The translations under genes were made by a program, and so were the position numbers. From positions 9,056,001 to 9,120,000 of the forward strand of contig NC_079378.1 in NCBI RefSeq assembly GCF_021018895.1: DNA of 64,000 nt, given 5' to 3'. The notes below the pieces were generated by a model. That model was not told the DNA's origin. It made no database searches and saw only the letters and a program-made list of their open reading frames with translations. This document shows, piece after piece, positions 28,772 through 42,894 of the stretch. Origin of the DNA: Seriola aureovittata (taxonomy: Eukaryota; Chordata; Actinopteri; Carangiformes; Carangidae). The first letter of the stretch is position 1. Each line of letters starts with the position of its first letter.

Positions 28772-29059
28772 AGACAGGACGACGGCAAGAGGAGGGGACA
28801 TAAAACAAAGACGAAGAAGAATGTGACCGGCGCAATGAAATCAAATAACAACAACCGACTGAAGAGAATGATCTTTTCAGCACACCAATTATTCTGTATT
28901 TTTACAGATGGAACATCAGCCCCCTCACACATTTTGTTGTCGTTGTTTTTGTTGGTTAATTTGTGTCCTTTAGCTGTAGAGGAAGTATTCAGATTGCAAT
29001 ATAGTATCCAGCATCTCGTGACCAAAGACCTCTGTAGAAACACACACATACATGTACAG

Positions 29060-29065
29060 AATAAA
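29060..29065 (+). promoter_or_regulatory. arr3: AATAAA polyadenylation signal, arr3
   Basis: The canonical hexamer lies about 290 bp after the last possible stop codon. A second AATAAA at 29252-29257 may be an alternative site. Confidence 0.6.
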
Positions 29066-29429
29066 AATCCTTTTCTTCTTACTTCAGAGTATGAGTGGGG
29101 AAAGGTGGGAAATCAGTTTGAAGCCCATAAAAGCCAATTTGCTTTGGATGAAAGGGATCCGCTCATCTGTGATTATGAATTATATATTTTTCTTTCTGTG
29201 AAATGTACCAGTTTCTGTTTTTGAGTGGCTGACTTAAATCATCCAAAATACAATAAAATAATTATAAAAAATGAATTTCTGAGAAGCAGGTTTTTTCTGT
29301 CTCATCAAAGTGTTGCTGCTGTTTTAAAATTAATGAATGAAGTTTATACAAGTGAAATGCTAGATATCACAACTGCTTTAAAGTGTAGAACAGGTACAAA
29401 AAAGTAAGGTCACTTTGGGTTTCAGACTC

Positions 29430-29870
29430 AAGTTCAGCATTAGCTACTATCACTACAGCTATCCTCATCCTAGAGCAGACAGAATATAATGAATGAAATA
29501 TATGACTTAGAAATATGAACATATCATATTCATGTGGGTTCCAGCTCATAGGGCAATTAAAGGGAATGAAATATCAGATATGCTAGCAAAGAAGGCCAAA
29601 CAAGAAGGCACCATGGAAATTTAATTTAGCAAAGCAGAAGCAAAAACAGCAACAACTGGCTACATAACAGGGATGAAATTTTATGCAATTCAGAATGAAG
29701 TGGGCACCATGGATCAGTAGGAAGAAACACTAAAGACCGGCACACATATTGGGGCACACAAGTCTAAATAAAGCATTAGATCTAATAGGTAAATGGCCAT
29801 CTGGTCTGCATGTGCATTGTGAAACAGGGGAGTCAGTAGGATTAATTATATAATAATAATATGGATAATA
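29430..29870 (+). mobile_element. Decayed LINE fragment with RNase H remnant
   Basis: With frame jumps the translation reads SDSSSALATI near 29425-29455, then VPAHRAIKGNEISDMLAKKA near 29540-29600, which is the C-terminal signature of a retrotransposon RNase H domain. Near 29795-29830 it reads GLHVHCETGES, resembling the Cys/His knuckle after RNase H in fish LINEs. Internal stops and frameshifts make it inactive. It occupies most of the space between the arr3 poly(A) signals and the znrd2 promoter. Confidence 0.72.
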
Positions 29871-30029
29871 CGGATTGAATAGTTAGATTTTAAGGGCTAA
29901 CTAACAGGCAGTGGTCCACATTCAGCATAACAGGTTTTAGTAAATGCATTTCACCGCAGAAGATGTTTTATGTTCGGTGGCCAGCAGAGGGCCACAACCG
30001 GCTCTTCTGGAATGTTTCTCTTTGACCAG

Positions 30030-30084
30030 CGACGAAGACGACGACACCTACGTCATCGCGCACAACGTGTAGGACCGAAGCAAC
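30030..30084 (+). promoter_or_regulatory. znrd2: znrd2 promoter/5' UTR with CRE-like site
   Basis: CpG-containing sequence lies directly upstream of the znrd2 ATG. TACGTCAT at 30049-30056 matches an ATF/CREB-type element. No TATA box is seen, as expected for a housekeeping gene. Confidence 0.5.
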
Positions 30085-31475
30085 ATGGCTTTGAATGGAG
30101 GTTTGTGAACTTATAACCAAGCTAACTTTGACATTTCTCGCATTCACTTCGCCTGCTCATAAAACACCATTTTGGCACGCATATATGCAGTCGTTTTCGA
30201 GTGTAATTTTATTTTTTACTATGTTTTGTCGCCGCCGCCATATACATGTCGCGAGCTAGACGTTAGCCCGGCTGCTTTGCTAGCTATCTTATCTTAGCAG
30301 AGCACTGCGGCTATGCTAATCACTTTTTTAAACAGCGCAACTTAAACCAAAGAATTATCTAATAAGTACAAAAATTGTATAAAATCTAATGAGTAAAACT
30401 GGCAAAGTGGCAACGAGAATATACACGCACACGTTGAGAACTGTTAAGTTATATCACAGCAATAACACTGCGTTTTATGAGGATGATACTGCAACACAGT
30501 GTCTGTGTAGGTGCAGTCCACTTGAATTTAAAAAGCACTTTGTTACTCATCCCAGGTGACGAGGACTTTGAGTGGGAGCCTCCAACAGAGGCAGAGATGA
30601 AGGTGATTCAGGCTCGCAGGGAGCGACAAGACAAAATCAGCAAGCTGATGGGAGACTACCTGCTCAAAGGATACAAGATGCTGGGAGAGTGCTGTGATGT
30701 GTGCGGGGTCAGTAGAGCGGATATTTATTTTGTCTGTGAAGGTGGTAGTGCCCTGAAAATGTAGAAAAGGCAGAGTGGAATAACATGTCTTTTGTGTTTC
30801 TAGACTATTCTTCTCCAGGACAGACAGCAGAAAAACTACTGTGTTTCATGTCAGGAGCTGGACTCTGATATTGACAAGGACAACCCTGGTATACAAAACT
30901 CACACATACGCATATGTTTAATGCACGAAGCATATGTGTAATTTCTTCCATCACTGCTCCTCTCAGCTTGTGCTTTTTGTCAATTTTATTTGCTCTTGTT
31001 CCCATGTCTCCCTGTCTTCCTCTCTCCACTCCTCTCAGCTCTAAATGCACAGGCGGCGTTGTCCCAGGTGAGAGAAAGACAACTTGCAGCCCAGTCCCCT
31101 GCACCGTCCCAGGCCCCTGAACTCAACGGAGGCCCCAGCAACAGTCAAGCAAGTGGGTCAGTTCCTCAGCCAAGACCGGAGCACTGTGAAGGGGCTGCTG
31201 CAGGAGGGAGAGCCCTCCTGCCTCCACCTGCTGTCCCTTCTCCTTCAGTTCCTCCCTCCACCACAGCCGTGGCACCAACTCGTCCCCCAGTTTGTCCACA
31301 GAGCACTGCCCTCCAACCTGTGTTGGAAGAAGCTGAGGAAGCTGTTCTAACCAAACTTCGCTGGGCCACCACCCAGCTACAGAGCTCAGCCTCCCTAGAG
31401 GCAAGTATCCAGCTCTGCAGCCTCATCACCAGCTGTGCCAATTCACTGCGCAGCCTCAAGGAGCTCAGCCAGTAA
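30085..31475 (+). CDS. znrd2: znrd2 (SSSCA1), zinc-ribbon domain protein 2
   Basis: Four exons join in frame (30085-30100, 30556-30707, 30804-30888, 31039-31475) for 229 residues; human ZNRD2 has about 199. Known in mammals as Sjogren syndrome/scleroderma autoantigen 1 (p27), it has been linked to centromere/mitosis and to tankyrase binding, but its biochemical role is poorly defined. The N-terminal half is almost identical in pattern to the human protein: MALNGG, FEWEPPTEAEMKVIQARRER, a zinc ribbon with CDVCG in exon 2 and YCVSCQEL in exon 3, then DSDIDKDNPALNAQAAL. The middle is a Pro/Ser/Ala-rich linker holding the conserved RPEHCEGAAAG motif. The C-terminal helix ends SLRSLKELSQ. The extra length is in the linker. 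The start ATG matches the human start. Confidence 0.95.
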
Positions 31476-33324
31476 CCATCATGGACTGGTGGAAACCATG
31501 GGGTCATGGGAACGCTGTTTCTACTTGCCTCTGTCTTGGAATACTGACTCTGGTTCGCTGCTTTGCAGCATCTCCCTTTGACTGAATCCTTGTGTAGAGC
31601 TGAATTCAAAATTGGTCCAAAAATGCACTTGGTATGGGATTAAAGTGTCAAAAGTGCACAGGTTACTAGTTTGGGTTAACGTTACTATACCGCTGGCAAA
31701 ACTATCATGTTACATGGTTTCTTAATATGTTCATGTGACTTGTCAACTTGTAATTTATGATTTAATTATAAAAAAAACTGATCATTTGTCAAAGCTCAAC
31801 AATTGTTGGTATTAATTTTAAACCATCTGACCATTAGAAATTTTAAATAGGGCTTAATCTATATTCTACAAAAATATAATGCTACCAAATCCATAGTTGG
31901 GTAGCTCTGGTTAATCTGAAATGGAAGCAATTGCCAAACATCTGTGAATTCTTTTTTCCTGATTGATTGTTCTGTACTATCCCAAAAATGGCATAGCTTT
32001 GCAAATCACAAGATTCTAAAAAAAGTTAAAGTCCCTGCGCACACTTGCCTGAATGATTGTGTGTGTGCACAAAACAGTCTTTGTGCTCATATACAAGATG
32101 CTACTAGAACTAATGTAAGTTATCAGTTAAAATGTAAAGCCTGTTGGTATGTTGTTAAACACACCTGTCCTCAAATCTGACCCTGCTTCTTCACAAAGAC
32201 AGGAACATTTTTCTATTTGCTGCTCAGTCTGACGCTCAGATGGCTTTCTGGTGTCTCTGGCCCTCTGGTGGTATAAAGCTTGTCACTGTGCGCTGACAGT
32301 TCGTAGGTTTTTATTGTAAATATAGTTGATGCATGATGGTAGTGGTGGTCAGTTTATTCAGTGATGCTCAGATGAGACTAGGCAACATTCAGGAGTCAGA
32401 CTCATTGTTCCTCATTCATTAAAACCATCTAGAGCAAATAAACTGTGCACTGTACATCAGTAGACGGCACTTCATATTAGAAAAAGCAAGCTTCAGTGTT
32501 GTTCAAGGCAGTCAGAGTTTTTTATTATGTACTTGAATAAAGCTTTGCCTGTTCAGGAGTTCTGCAGTTTGTTTCTTTCCACAAGAGGTCGCCAAATACA
32601 AAACACAGTACCATAAGTTTATTAATTGGAAGATGCTATATTTCAAGTACCATTGAATATATATGAATTGCATGTGTGTTTATAATACGCCCTGTGAATT
32701 TCAGTTAATTACACAGCTATATTTTTGCACACAAGTTGCCAGTGTTACACTGGTGTAGGCCTGTTTTATTGGGGCATTCCTGTATTTATTGTTTCTGTGA
32801 CGTGGGTAAATTAACAACCTTCTAGTCTGCCTATTTATGGGCTTGTTTGGATTCTCATTTTTGCACAGCCCGAGCTTATCACTTTGTGTTTTGAAAACGT
32901 CTAAACGTTGCTTATGAGAAATCCAGTTGAATCAATCAAACGACTGACGGTCTCCTTTTACCCACAAACACGGACTGTAGCGGGGCGGGGCGCGGAGCTG
33001 TCACTGCCGGGCGGAGCCGGGGGCTGTCGGTGAACTCTCCCACACAAAGGAGAGGAAACAAAACAAAGCCAGGAAGCATGACATTAACCCGGCATTCACT
33101 GCTTCTACTGTAGCCCGAACACATCCAGAAAACAGGATTGCATCGACTTGCAGCGTGCCTCCAAGACACCTCCGCGTGCAGCTGCTGGGAGACAGGGAAA
33201 ACAGCCCCTAAAGGTGATGGTGAGGCAGCATAACGGCATTCACACAGTGTATGAGCATTTGAGAGTGATCACGCTCTCCTGCAGAAAGTGTGTCGGTGCG
33301 TCTCCGGCTGAGTCCACCGTCGTG
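31476..33324 (+). other. znrd2 3' UTR, intergenic spacer and fam89b 5' region
   Basis: AATAAA at 32536-32541 is the likely znrd2 polyadenylation signal, giving a 3' UTR of about 1.08 kb; an AATAAA near 32437 is an alternative. From about 32970 the sequence becomes GC- and CpG-rich (GGGGCGGGGCGCGG, a GC-box type element), marking the fam89b promoter and 5' UTR. No other gene is seen. Confidence 0.65.
32536..32541 (+). promoter_or_regulatory. znrd2: AATAAA polyadenylation signal, znrd2
   Basis: The canonical hexamer lies about 1.06 kb after the stop codon and is the last one before the fam89b CpG-rich promoter. Confidence 0.55.
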
Positions 33325-34323
<999 letters not shown>

Positions 34324-35462
34324 TGCAGACACAGCTCATACGCTCCATGCACCATGCACTGTGGAGACTCCTTGACTGTATTTTCTCACAGTTGATGTCT
34401 CTTACTGTGCTTTTAGGCTCCATTTACACTGGCTTCTATGCTATGCATCTCTTACACATGTAATACGTCCAGCAGCGTATAGTCTTATCTGCTTACGTTT
34501 TTTACACTTTGCAAAATCACTGTCTGTTTCATAGAAAGTTGGTTGCATCTTTCTGACACTTTTCTCAACCAAGAATGACTTTATTTGACATATTGATGAT
34601 GTTGGGAATTTTCATAGCTTATAAAATAAGCAGTGGCATACTGTATGTGGCCTTTCCATTTACATCGGAGCAAGTTTGTGCACCACTGCAGGTTTGAATT
34701 CGGCTTGAATGTGTCTTGGTTATGCTTGTATTGAGTGCGAATCTGGTTACAGCACTTCAAGAAGCATAAAGTGGACTATATGGGGCCCAATGGTAATACA
34801 TCCGGTGACTTTTGGTCATGTGGTTTTGTGACGATTTCAGGCTTTGAGACTCCCTGTTTTGTGAGGTGAGTAGGAAAATCCCTCCTCTCATACAGTATTC
34901 TTCACCTTTTAGTGTCTCGACACAAGAACCGAAGCGCCGTCGATCAATAATCTGTATTCTGTCAGTCATATTACAATGGATGGGAAGCTGTGAATCTGTA
35001 AGCCTTTGACACAGTATGCACATTTTTCCTTCCCACAGATGAAGAGAATATTCTTTGGAAAATGATGTTTAACTTATTATTAATCTCCCTCTTAATTGAA
35101 GATCCTCTGAAACAAAGACACAGACGTCTCTTGGCTGTCTTTAAAAGTTTGTATGAATTACACTTTGCTTCATCAACAGTCCAACTGGTAGCAAAACAGA
35201 GAGAGAGAAAAAAGCAATGATAGGAAACTGTCGCTTTCTGTCAGGACATCAAGCTAAGGATTAACTCCGATGGGATTCTGCTCTGTCTTGTATCCAGGCG
35301 GATTAACCTGCCATTAACTGCTCATACGTTGAGAATTTTTCAGTATCTCTATCTATGGGTTGTGTTTAAATGAAAGTAAGTATTAATCACTTCAATCTTT
35401 TTATCACATAGGCCTATAGGACTTAGGATGGGCATAGGACTGTCACACTCTGTATATCAAGA

Positions 35463-35468
35463 AATAAA
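35463..35468 (+). promoter_or_regulatory. fam89b: AATAAA polyadenylation signal, fam89b
   Basis: The hexamer is followed by a GT-rich downstream stretch, about 1.14 kb after the fam89b stop. Confidence 0.55.
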
Positions 35469-36763
35469 AGGGCACAGTCTGACTTGCAGAAATGGTCTCA
35501 CAGTCTTGTATTCACTTCACTTATGTATCAAACTAAATGTATTACAGTTTTTTAAACAGGCAAATGCCTTTTTGTTTTCTAAATCCTAAATTAAAACTTC
35601 TCGCACAGGGGTGAGTTCCCGCATTTGAGATGAAAGGCAATCATGGGAAGATATTGCTCAATATGACCAACAGGGGACACACTGTCTCTAATCGGCAGAG
35701 TGCTCTCTCACTCCTGCAGGCCTCCTGCTCTGAGCTCATGCTGAAAGCAGCAGCGTGGGGAAAACCATTTGCTGTGGAGGGAGCAGGAATGAAGGGGAGT
35801 TGAAAATCTCATGCTGTTCTCTATTTATAATCAACATGTGTCGTGGATATAGTTAGAATATATCTGCCTGTCTGTCTCTCTGCCTGTCTCTCTGCCGGTC
35901 TGGCTGTAGATCTGGGTGTGTGTGTGTGAATGCTCTCCATATCATCCATCACAAAGCATGTTTTAATGATTTGGATTATCAGTTGCAGATCATTCGAATG
36001 TGGATTTTTAACTGACTTATTTCTTTCTTATCTTCACTTTTGCACCTTTCTGTCTTTACCTCTTTATGTTTTTGGTGTCCATCCATCTACTTTGTGCCTA
36101 ATAGACGGGCAGTCAGCCTATGGTTATTCTATTTATTACCACACCCCACAGTTACAGTAAGAACCGTTAATGCTGTACAGTGTGTGATTATTAAAATAAA
36201 TAGAGTCTTGACTGGAAGTCAGCGCGGTGGATGTCAGCAGGGAGAGCTGAGAAGGACAAGAAGGTGTTAGTGGGGAAGCTTCCTCTGGAAAACAATGAAT
36301 GGCGAGATCAGTTTTTAAAGTGAGGAAATGCCCCAAAGTTGAAAAAAAGAATCAAATGCTCGAGCACAATTCCACCAAGACGAGAAACAACACGAGAAAG
36401 AACACTGTCGATACTTTTAACTATTCCTCGGTCAGTGAAGAACATGGTGTAAAAGTAACTGCTGCAGTGGTCAGGTTTGTCCACAAGGAAGCTGTAGATA
36501 GGTCAGTACAGTGGAGGGCATCGCATGTTGTTAGGTGTTGTGCATGTCTGGGGAGGGAGCAATAACGCACCTCTGAATACTGGACCCACAGTGAAATATT
36601 AGACCCACTCTGAGTCATGAGAGAGTTGTCCCTCTCCTCTGCTGTTGCCCCACACTCCTCCACCACCAGCTGCCTCTGTCCATCCATCCATCCATGCCCC
36701 CCCCACCTAAAAATACACTCCTGCTCTCACTGAGGAAAATCCCTGTGCGTTGACCTAGCTTGA

Positions 36764-36791
36764 ACACACACACACACACACACACACACAC
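36764..36791. repeat. (CA)n microsatellite
   Basis: Fourteen uninterrupted CA units lie in the intergenic region upstream of ehbp1l1. Confidence 0.95.
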
Positions 36792-37771
36792 TGGAGTCGG
36801 TTGGCCTACCCTTCTCTCCATGGAAACTATTCCTCTGTAATTAACTGGATGAAACACACTTTTCTGGAGAGGACTGGATGACGCGGCTGGAAGTCAGGAA
36901 GTGACTCGAGTTATAACTACGAGCTCAGAAGAAAATGTATTTAAAAAAAACACAGTGGCGCAACAGAGCTGGAACAAACGGCTCGCAACCTTCAGGGAGA
37001 TCTGAGTTTGCAGAGCTGATTAAGTGAAATAGTCACCAGCAGATAAGGCTGTTCCAGTGACAGGGACAGTCGGGATCAAAGTCTATAGGTATGGCTGAAC
37101 ACTGTTCACTCTGTACCTCTGCACACTGTGCCCAATGGAGAGCAAGATGAACTTTGCATACTGCTGCATCACCAGTAGACACTTTTTGCATATCCTGTCT
37201 CACACTCTGTGTCACTGGCTGCTGTCATTGAAGGAAAGAGGGAGGGTGAACTCATTCTAGAGGCAGCAGACCTATATTACAACAACCCCCCCACCCCCAC
37301 CCAGGCTTGACTAAGCTGCATGTGGATTACTGCCAGAGAGAGAGAAAGAGCAAGAGAGAGAGAGAGAAGTTGTCAGTGCGGTTGTTTGGTTGAAACTTCA
37401 GCTTCATATCAGGCGTTTATAGCCTGTGTGGAAGACAATGAGCAGGGCGGAATCGGTTCCTCTTTACTGATGCCCTAATTGCCAGTTCTGTTTACAGCTA
37501 TTTCTTTTTGGTACATGGCGACATCTTTAATGTTTTCTTTTTTTTTCAAATCTGTGCGTGATTCAAGTTACTGCAAATGAGCGCAAGTCTCAGCTTGTGT
37601 GAGGTTCATCATCATCATCATCAGCAGCAGCAGCGGCAGCAGAGGAGGAGGAAGAAGGACACCTTTTAAGGAGCAGAAGCTGCGGACTAAGTTGGATTAT
37701 TGTTGCGCGCGGGAGAGTGTGATTTCCTCCTTTTATCTCGTGTGTTAAGTTTTATTTCACCTCGGGCAGTC

Positions 37772-40700
37772 ATGACTTCGGTGTGGAAAAGACTGCAGCG
37801 GGTCGGGAAGAAGGCTTCAAAGTTTCAGTTTGTCGCGTCTTACCAGGAACTCGCACTGGAGTGCACCAAGAAATGGTGAGTTCAATTACATCTTTCACTT
37901 CCTGAACTGTCCCGTTTGAAAGTCTGTCACTGTTTGAAATGTCAATAACCCTCCGAGGGCCTGCTTAGTTTGTTATTATATAATAAGGCTCCATTATGGG
38001 CATATTGTCGCTCTTTTCCGCTACACTGAGAATGATGAGGGCGTCCCCCATGTACGTACATGTGCTGAACTGATCCAAAGTGATTGTGGGTTCGATTCCC
38101 GACCCCGCCTATCGACGGAGAGTTGTGAGTCAATGGAGAAAGGGGGTTTGATGGTCACATTTGCGCAGGGACGTCATCCCTGTGAAGCATCAGACTAAGT
38201 GACATGAAAACTGTGGTACTCATTAGTCTGTGGTCTTGTCAGTGTCCTAACTTACTTGCCATTTCCCATTTAATTTAAGAATACAGGCGATCACACCAAG
38301 TTCAACATGCTCTACTATTTGACTTACAGTTTTACATTCAACATCATAATTTAACATTATAACCACAACAGTGTACCCTCGTGTTTTGCTGTTATTTCAT
38401 TTCAGAGATGCAGTCAAATCACTTTGTACTGCAGCTCAAACTCCGTAGGGCTTTTTCCCTCCTCTGCAATTTCCTGTTACACAAAACAGCTGGGAGATGG
38501 CCAAGTGATGCAGCATGGACCATTGTTCAGCTCTGATACATAATTAAACGGGCAAACAAATGAAAATGTTCAGTTTTAGGGTTCTAGGGTTATTGACATG
38601 TCTTTTTTTTTATCCTACTCGTGCTACCTTTCCTACAACATCAACATCAGTAGTGTTTAAAATCTTTTTAATCTTTGAAAATCACACACACATTCCTCAG
38701 CTTGCTGCATGATGGAAAAGTTTCTCCAGTATCTTTAAACCTTTACCCACATGTCAGTTTGGCCCTTAGTTCATCTTCTTATCTTGTCCAGATTACATTA
38801 AAGGATGGAATAATTGTGTAAGCGGCTTGTCAGCAGCATGATAAGAAACACCGAGCAGTTTTTTTTCCCATAAAGTCAATAAAGTTTTAGAGTTTGATCA
38901 GCAGCAGCAGAGAAGCTTGTGTCATCTGAACACAGAGAAAGGGAAGAGAAACACTGATTTAGAAAGATTGACACTTCCCACTTAACAGTGATGAAATCAG
39001 GGTTTGAACGCCTTTACCAGGGTGCTGTTCAAACAGGGAGGCAAAAGTCAGGACGCACAGAGAGGCGGAGGAGGAGAAGCAAGGACAGGAGGAAATGAGG
39101 AATCTCTGGAGATGAATCCAAAGTTTCAGTCATATTACCTCAGGAATGAAGATGAAATCAGCCCATAGCTCTTATGTGATTAATCCCAGTGTCAGGTTAC
39201 CGAAGCATCAGGGATGGGAAATGAACCCTTTGTCCACATGTGGGGTTGTAAAGGTCTCATGTTTGTGTACAAGTTTTTTAAGGGGTTGTTTTAATTTGCC
39301 ACTATGATTGGCTTTCTTATAGAGACACATCATGCAAACAAACTACTGAGACACATTTTAGACTTTGTATGCTAAAAGTGCAACTATAATGGAGTATTCC
39401 TATTGTATTTAGTTATGCTTTATCAATAAAGTCCTATCAACAAGACGGCTATAGAGGCTATAGAAGAACGAGGCCTCCTGAAGGATGTTCTTCATCACAA
39501 GGTTTTTTCGGATAACCGAAACAAAAATACAGACGGGGGCAAAGATAAGACGGCCCGGCAGTTTGTACATGACATCAATCAAAAATGATACAGTGCTGCT
39601 GACAGAGACAGTGAAGTGGCACAAACATAGTTAAATATTTAGTAACTGGACTATTTTTATGTAACATTAGGAGTGCTTCATGTGACAAAAACATGAGAAA
39701 AGAGATGTTGATGCCTCGGTCAGATATTTGATCCTGGACTTTTTCAGACTTGAACATTTCAGCATAGAGGAGGAGGGTGATGTTTATCACAACCCATTGT
39801 CTGCTGAACCACCATGTACAGTAATTACATGTTACTAAACTGCATTACGCCACTAATGTTTGCCTGTGTAAAACCGGTCACAACCCTCCAACACCACTGC
39901 CCATTGTTACTGTGCTCACTACATGTCTTTGTGTCTTTGTGATTCAGATTGTTCTTGCTTGTCAACAAGTCTTTGATGTCTCCTATTTTAACTCTTCTTT
40001 TCTTTACCCCCTTCTTCTCTCCCCTCTGTTACCCCCACCCTGCTGCTGTCAGTCTATTTCTGATGCCACTCCTGACCCCCTAACACACATACCACACAAA
40101 CACATGTACACACACAGTCATCTTTGCTGTACTTGTACAGTGATAAGCTGAAACTTGAGTTGAGACAATATTCAACATCTATAAACGATTGGTATCAATA
40201 TTCTAAAGAGCGTCTGTGGTTGCTGAAATGGTCGTAAAGAAAATATATTAGGAGTAAGCAGTGAGGTTTGAAGAGAGGTGTGTTATTATGTACCGGCCTA
40301 TTATTTGGGGTCTATGTGTAAATGTGTATGTGTGAGTATGTGTGTGTTTGCTGGTAAAGGGGGTTCCTTCTTCCTGTCAAGAGGCACGCCTCACATTCAG
40401 ATCAACTCAGGTCACATGACTTTGCAGCTTCCTGTTTCACGTCCTGTGCTGCGGAGGACTGAGAAAAATACAATAGCAGCATATTTATATGTATTATCAA
40501 CACACACACACACACAAATAGGCACACACCGTATTAATACACATATCCATGAATTGGGTGGATAGCTGCCAGTGTACACACACAAGTTATCACACCTTTA
40601 GAAACACACACGGAAAGATAAATGGACATCTGTGCAGCAAGATATTTAAACACACACATCAGTGCCTTGTTTTTCACTCCAAGGCATTTTCATCCCGCAG

Positions 40701-41009
40701 CGACAGTCATGAGACTTTCTGTTTGACCTTGTGTTTTCTCATTTATATAATGTCCACTTTGTTTAAAGATCTTATCTGATGAATTTCAAGAGTTTCTCAT
40801 TTTTAGAAAATGGTTTCCAGAGCCTTTTTTTTAGTCCTGCGTGTGTAATAACTATAACTGCTATGTAACGGCAGGAGGAAAGGTGAAGTTTGTGTGTTTT
40901 AATCAGTGTTTGTATGTTTCTGTAGGCAACCAGACAAACTGAGGGTGGTGTGGACCAGGAGGAACAGACGCATGTGTTCCAAGGTGAAACCACTGAAACA
41001 GCACAAACA

Positions 41010-41085
<76 letters not shown>

Positions 41086-42894
41086 ACAGTCTTATTAATG
41101 TGTTGTTTGTTGATGCAGCTCCACAGTTGGCAGCCTGGAATCAAGAACCCCTACAGGGGCATGGTGGTGTGGCCGGTCCCAGAGAACATCGACATCTCTG
41201 TTACACTATTCAAGGTAGCAAAACCAAAGCACACTATTTACCCAGTATACATAAACAGACAGGTGGCAAATTAATGAAAAATATATACAAAAATACCTTT
41301 TCACTCCTTTATTTAAACAGGTAGTTACAAGTGGATCAGAGAAAACTTGAGTTCAGTCTTTTAAAAACTGAAGTGAAATGACAGATTTCACTTGCAAAAT
41401 TTTATGTAACTCATCCCATTTCTCGGGAGCAGAGTATCTGGAACAACCAGACAGCAGAGATAATGAGACTGCTTTTGCCTTAAGACACAAATACTGCACC
41501 TCCCTTCTGTTGGTTAAGGAGGACCATCACACATTTTCATGTAAGATGTGATGTTGAGTGAGGACTGTATCACTTGTGATAATGGGCAGTCAAGAGGATT
41601 TAAAGTGGAGGGAGTGGCAGTTACATGAACAATAGCACCATAACCAAGACCTTCAGTTTGCTTGTCAAGTGTTCCACATGTGTCTTGAAAGTAACTCTAG
41701 TGTCCAGCCAGACTCCCATGTATTTAAAACTCTCAACAATTTCAACTTGAGAACCATGAAGAGTATGGATAGGAACAGTATGCTGTACACTCTTAAGTGT
41801 TCTTGAGATTGTTTCATCAGAATTTAAAACAAGCTTATGTTTAATGAGGGGTACCTGTTTATTTATATGGACAATAAAAGGACCAAGTATTGACCCTTGT
41901 GGGACACCACTAAGTTTAACAGCACTCGATATGGAACTATTTGTAACTACTACCTCTCTCTGTGACTTTTCATCTAGTTCTAACAAAGATTGCTATTCTA
42001 GTAAAGACAGGGCTATAAAAAGTGCAGCGCAGTACTGATGATTGTCCAGGGTATTAACAATGTAATTAAGCTCACATAATGCAGCTGTTGTTGTGCTGTG
42101 GCATAATCGAAATCCTGAGGGTTTTTAAAATGAGTGGGGAATCACAATGCGTCAATACAAAGTGTAAGGGCTCACTGAAATGTTTGTTTAGTATGATAGT
42201 ATGTGATTCATAACCTATGGCCTTCAGCTATGGGTGATTTTGGAGTTAGACAGCGCTCTCCACCACACTCATCCAAACACGAACTGAAGGAATATCTTTT
42301 GTAAGCATGGTGTTCCATCCCTCCGGTAGAGCTCAGAGAGACATAAAGAGGCTATGTTATACAACCAGATCGATGAGAAAATTCATGCACTCATAAAATA
42401 GGAACAAATATAAGGAAATGTTTAGGGCGAAACTGCAACATATAAATGTGTGGAAAAATGCATGGATAATGTTTAGAGAAGATGTTTCACTAAACAAATT
42501 GTATTTTTGTTTCTCGCATCTTTAGGAGGCCAACGCTGACGAGTTTGAGGACAAAGAGTGGACCTTTGTCCTTGAGGGTGTAAGCAAAGAATCCTGCTTT
42601 AAGAATCAGACTAGATTTAATCACCATGTGGAAATAAAAGAATACAATTCAATATGTAAATGGGATGTGATTCAAAATAAAACATATCCTGGTTGTTTTT
42701 GTTGGTCATGATCAGGAGAATAAGGGGCATCGTAAGGTGCTGGCATCAGCTGACATCAACCTGAAGAAGTTCGCCAGTCCCATGCCGACCCAGACTGACC
42801 TGACGCTTAAGCTGAAACCACTGTCTGTGAAAGTGGTGGAGGCCACGCTCAAGCTCTCACTGTCGTGTGTCTTTGTTCGCGAGGGAAAAGCCAC
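37772..42894 (+). CDS. ehbp1l1: ehbp1l1 exons 1-5: N-terminal C2 domain
   Basis: Exons are 37772-37875, 40926-40983, 41119-41214, 42526-42579 and 42716-42894, coding residues 1-164. The segment has the EHBP1-type C2 signature: [80 protein letters not shown], and a final strand [15 protein letters not shown]. In EHBP1 this domain binds phosphoinositides and targets tubular endosomes. Intron 1 is about 3 kb. A CA microsatellite lies in intron 2, and intron 3 holds a minus-strand LINE fragment. Confidence 0.95.

Larger units (their letters stand above)
34324..37771 (+). other. fam89b 3' UTR and intergenic region up to ehbp1l1
   Basis: AATAAA at 35463-35468 is the likely fam89b poly(A) signal, giving a 3' UTR of about 1.1 kb. 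The remainder is intergenic, with a CA microsatellite at 36764-36791 and a purine-rich run near 37335-37370. From about 37600 there are CAT/CAG/GAG triplet runs and CpG-rich sequence that fit the 5' UTR and promoter of ehbp1l1. No coding exon is seen. Confidence 0.6.

Noticed and set aside
38085..38120. tRNA gene suggested by a perfect B box
   Set aside because: No A box, no cloverleaf and no acceptor stem; better read as a SINE remnant.
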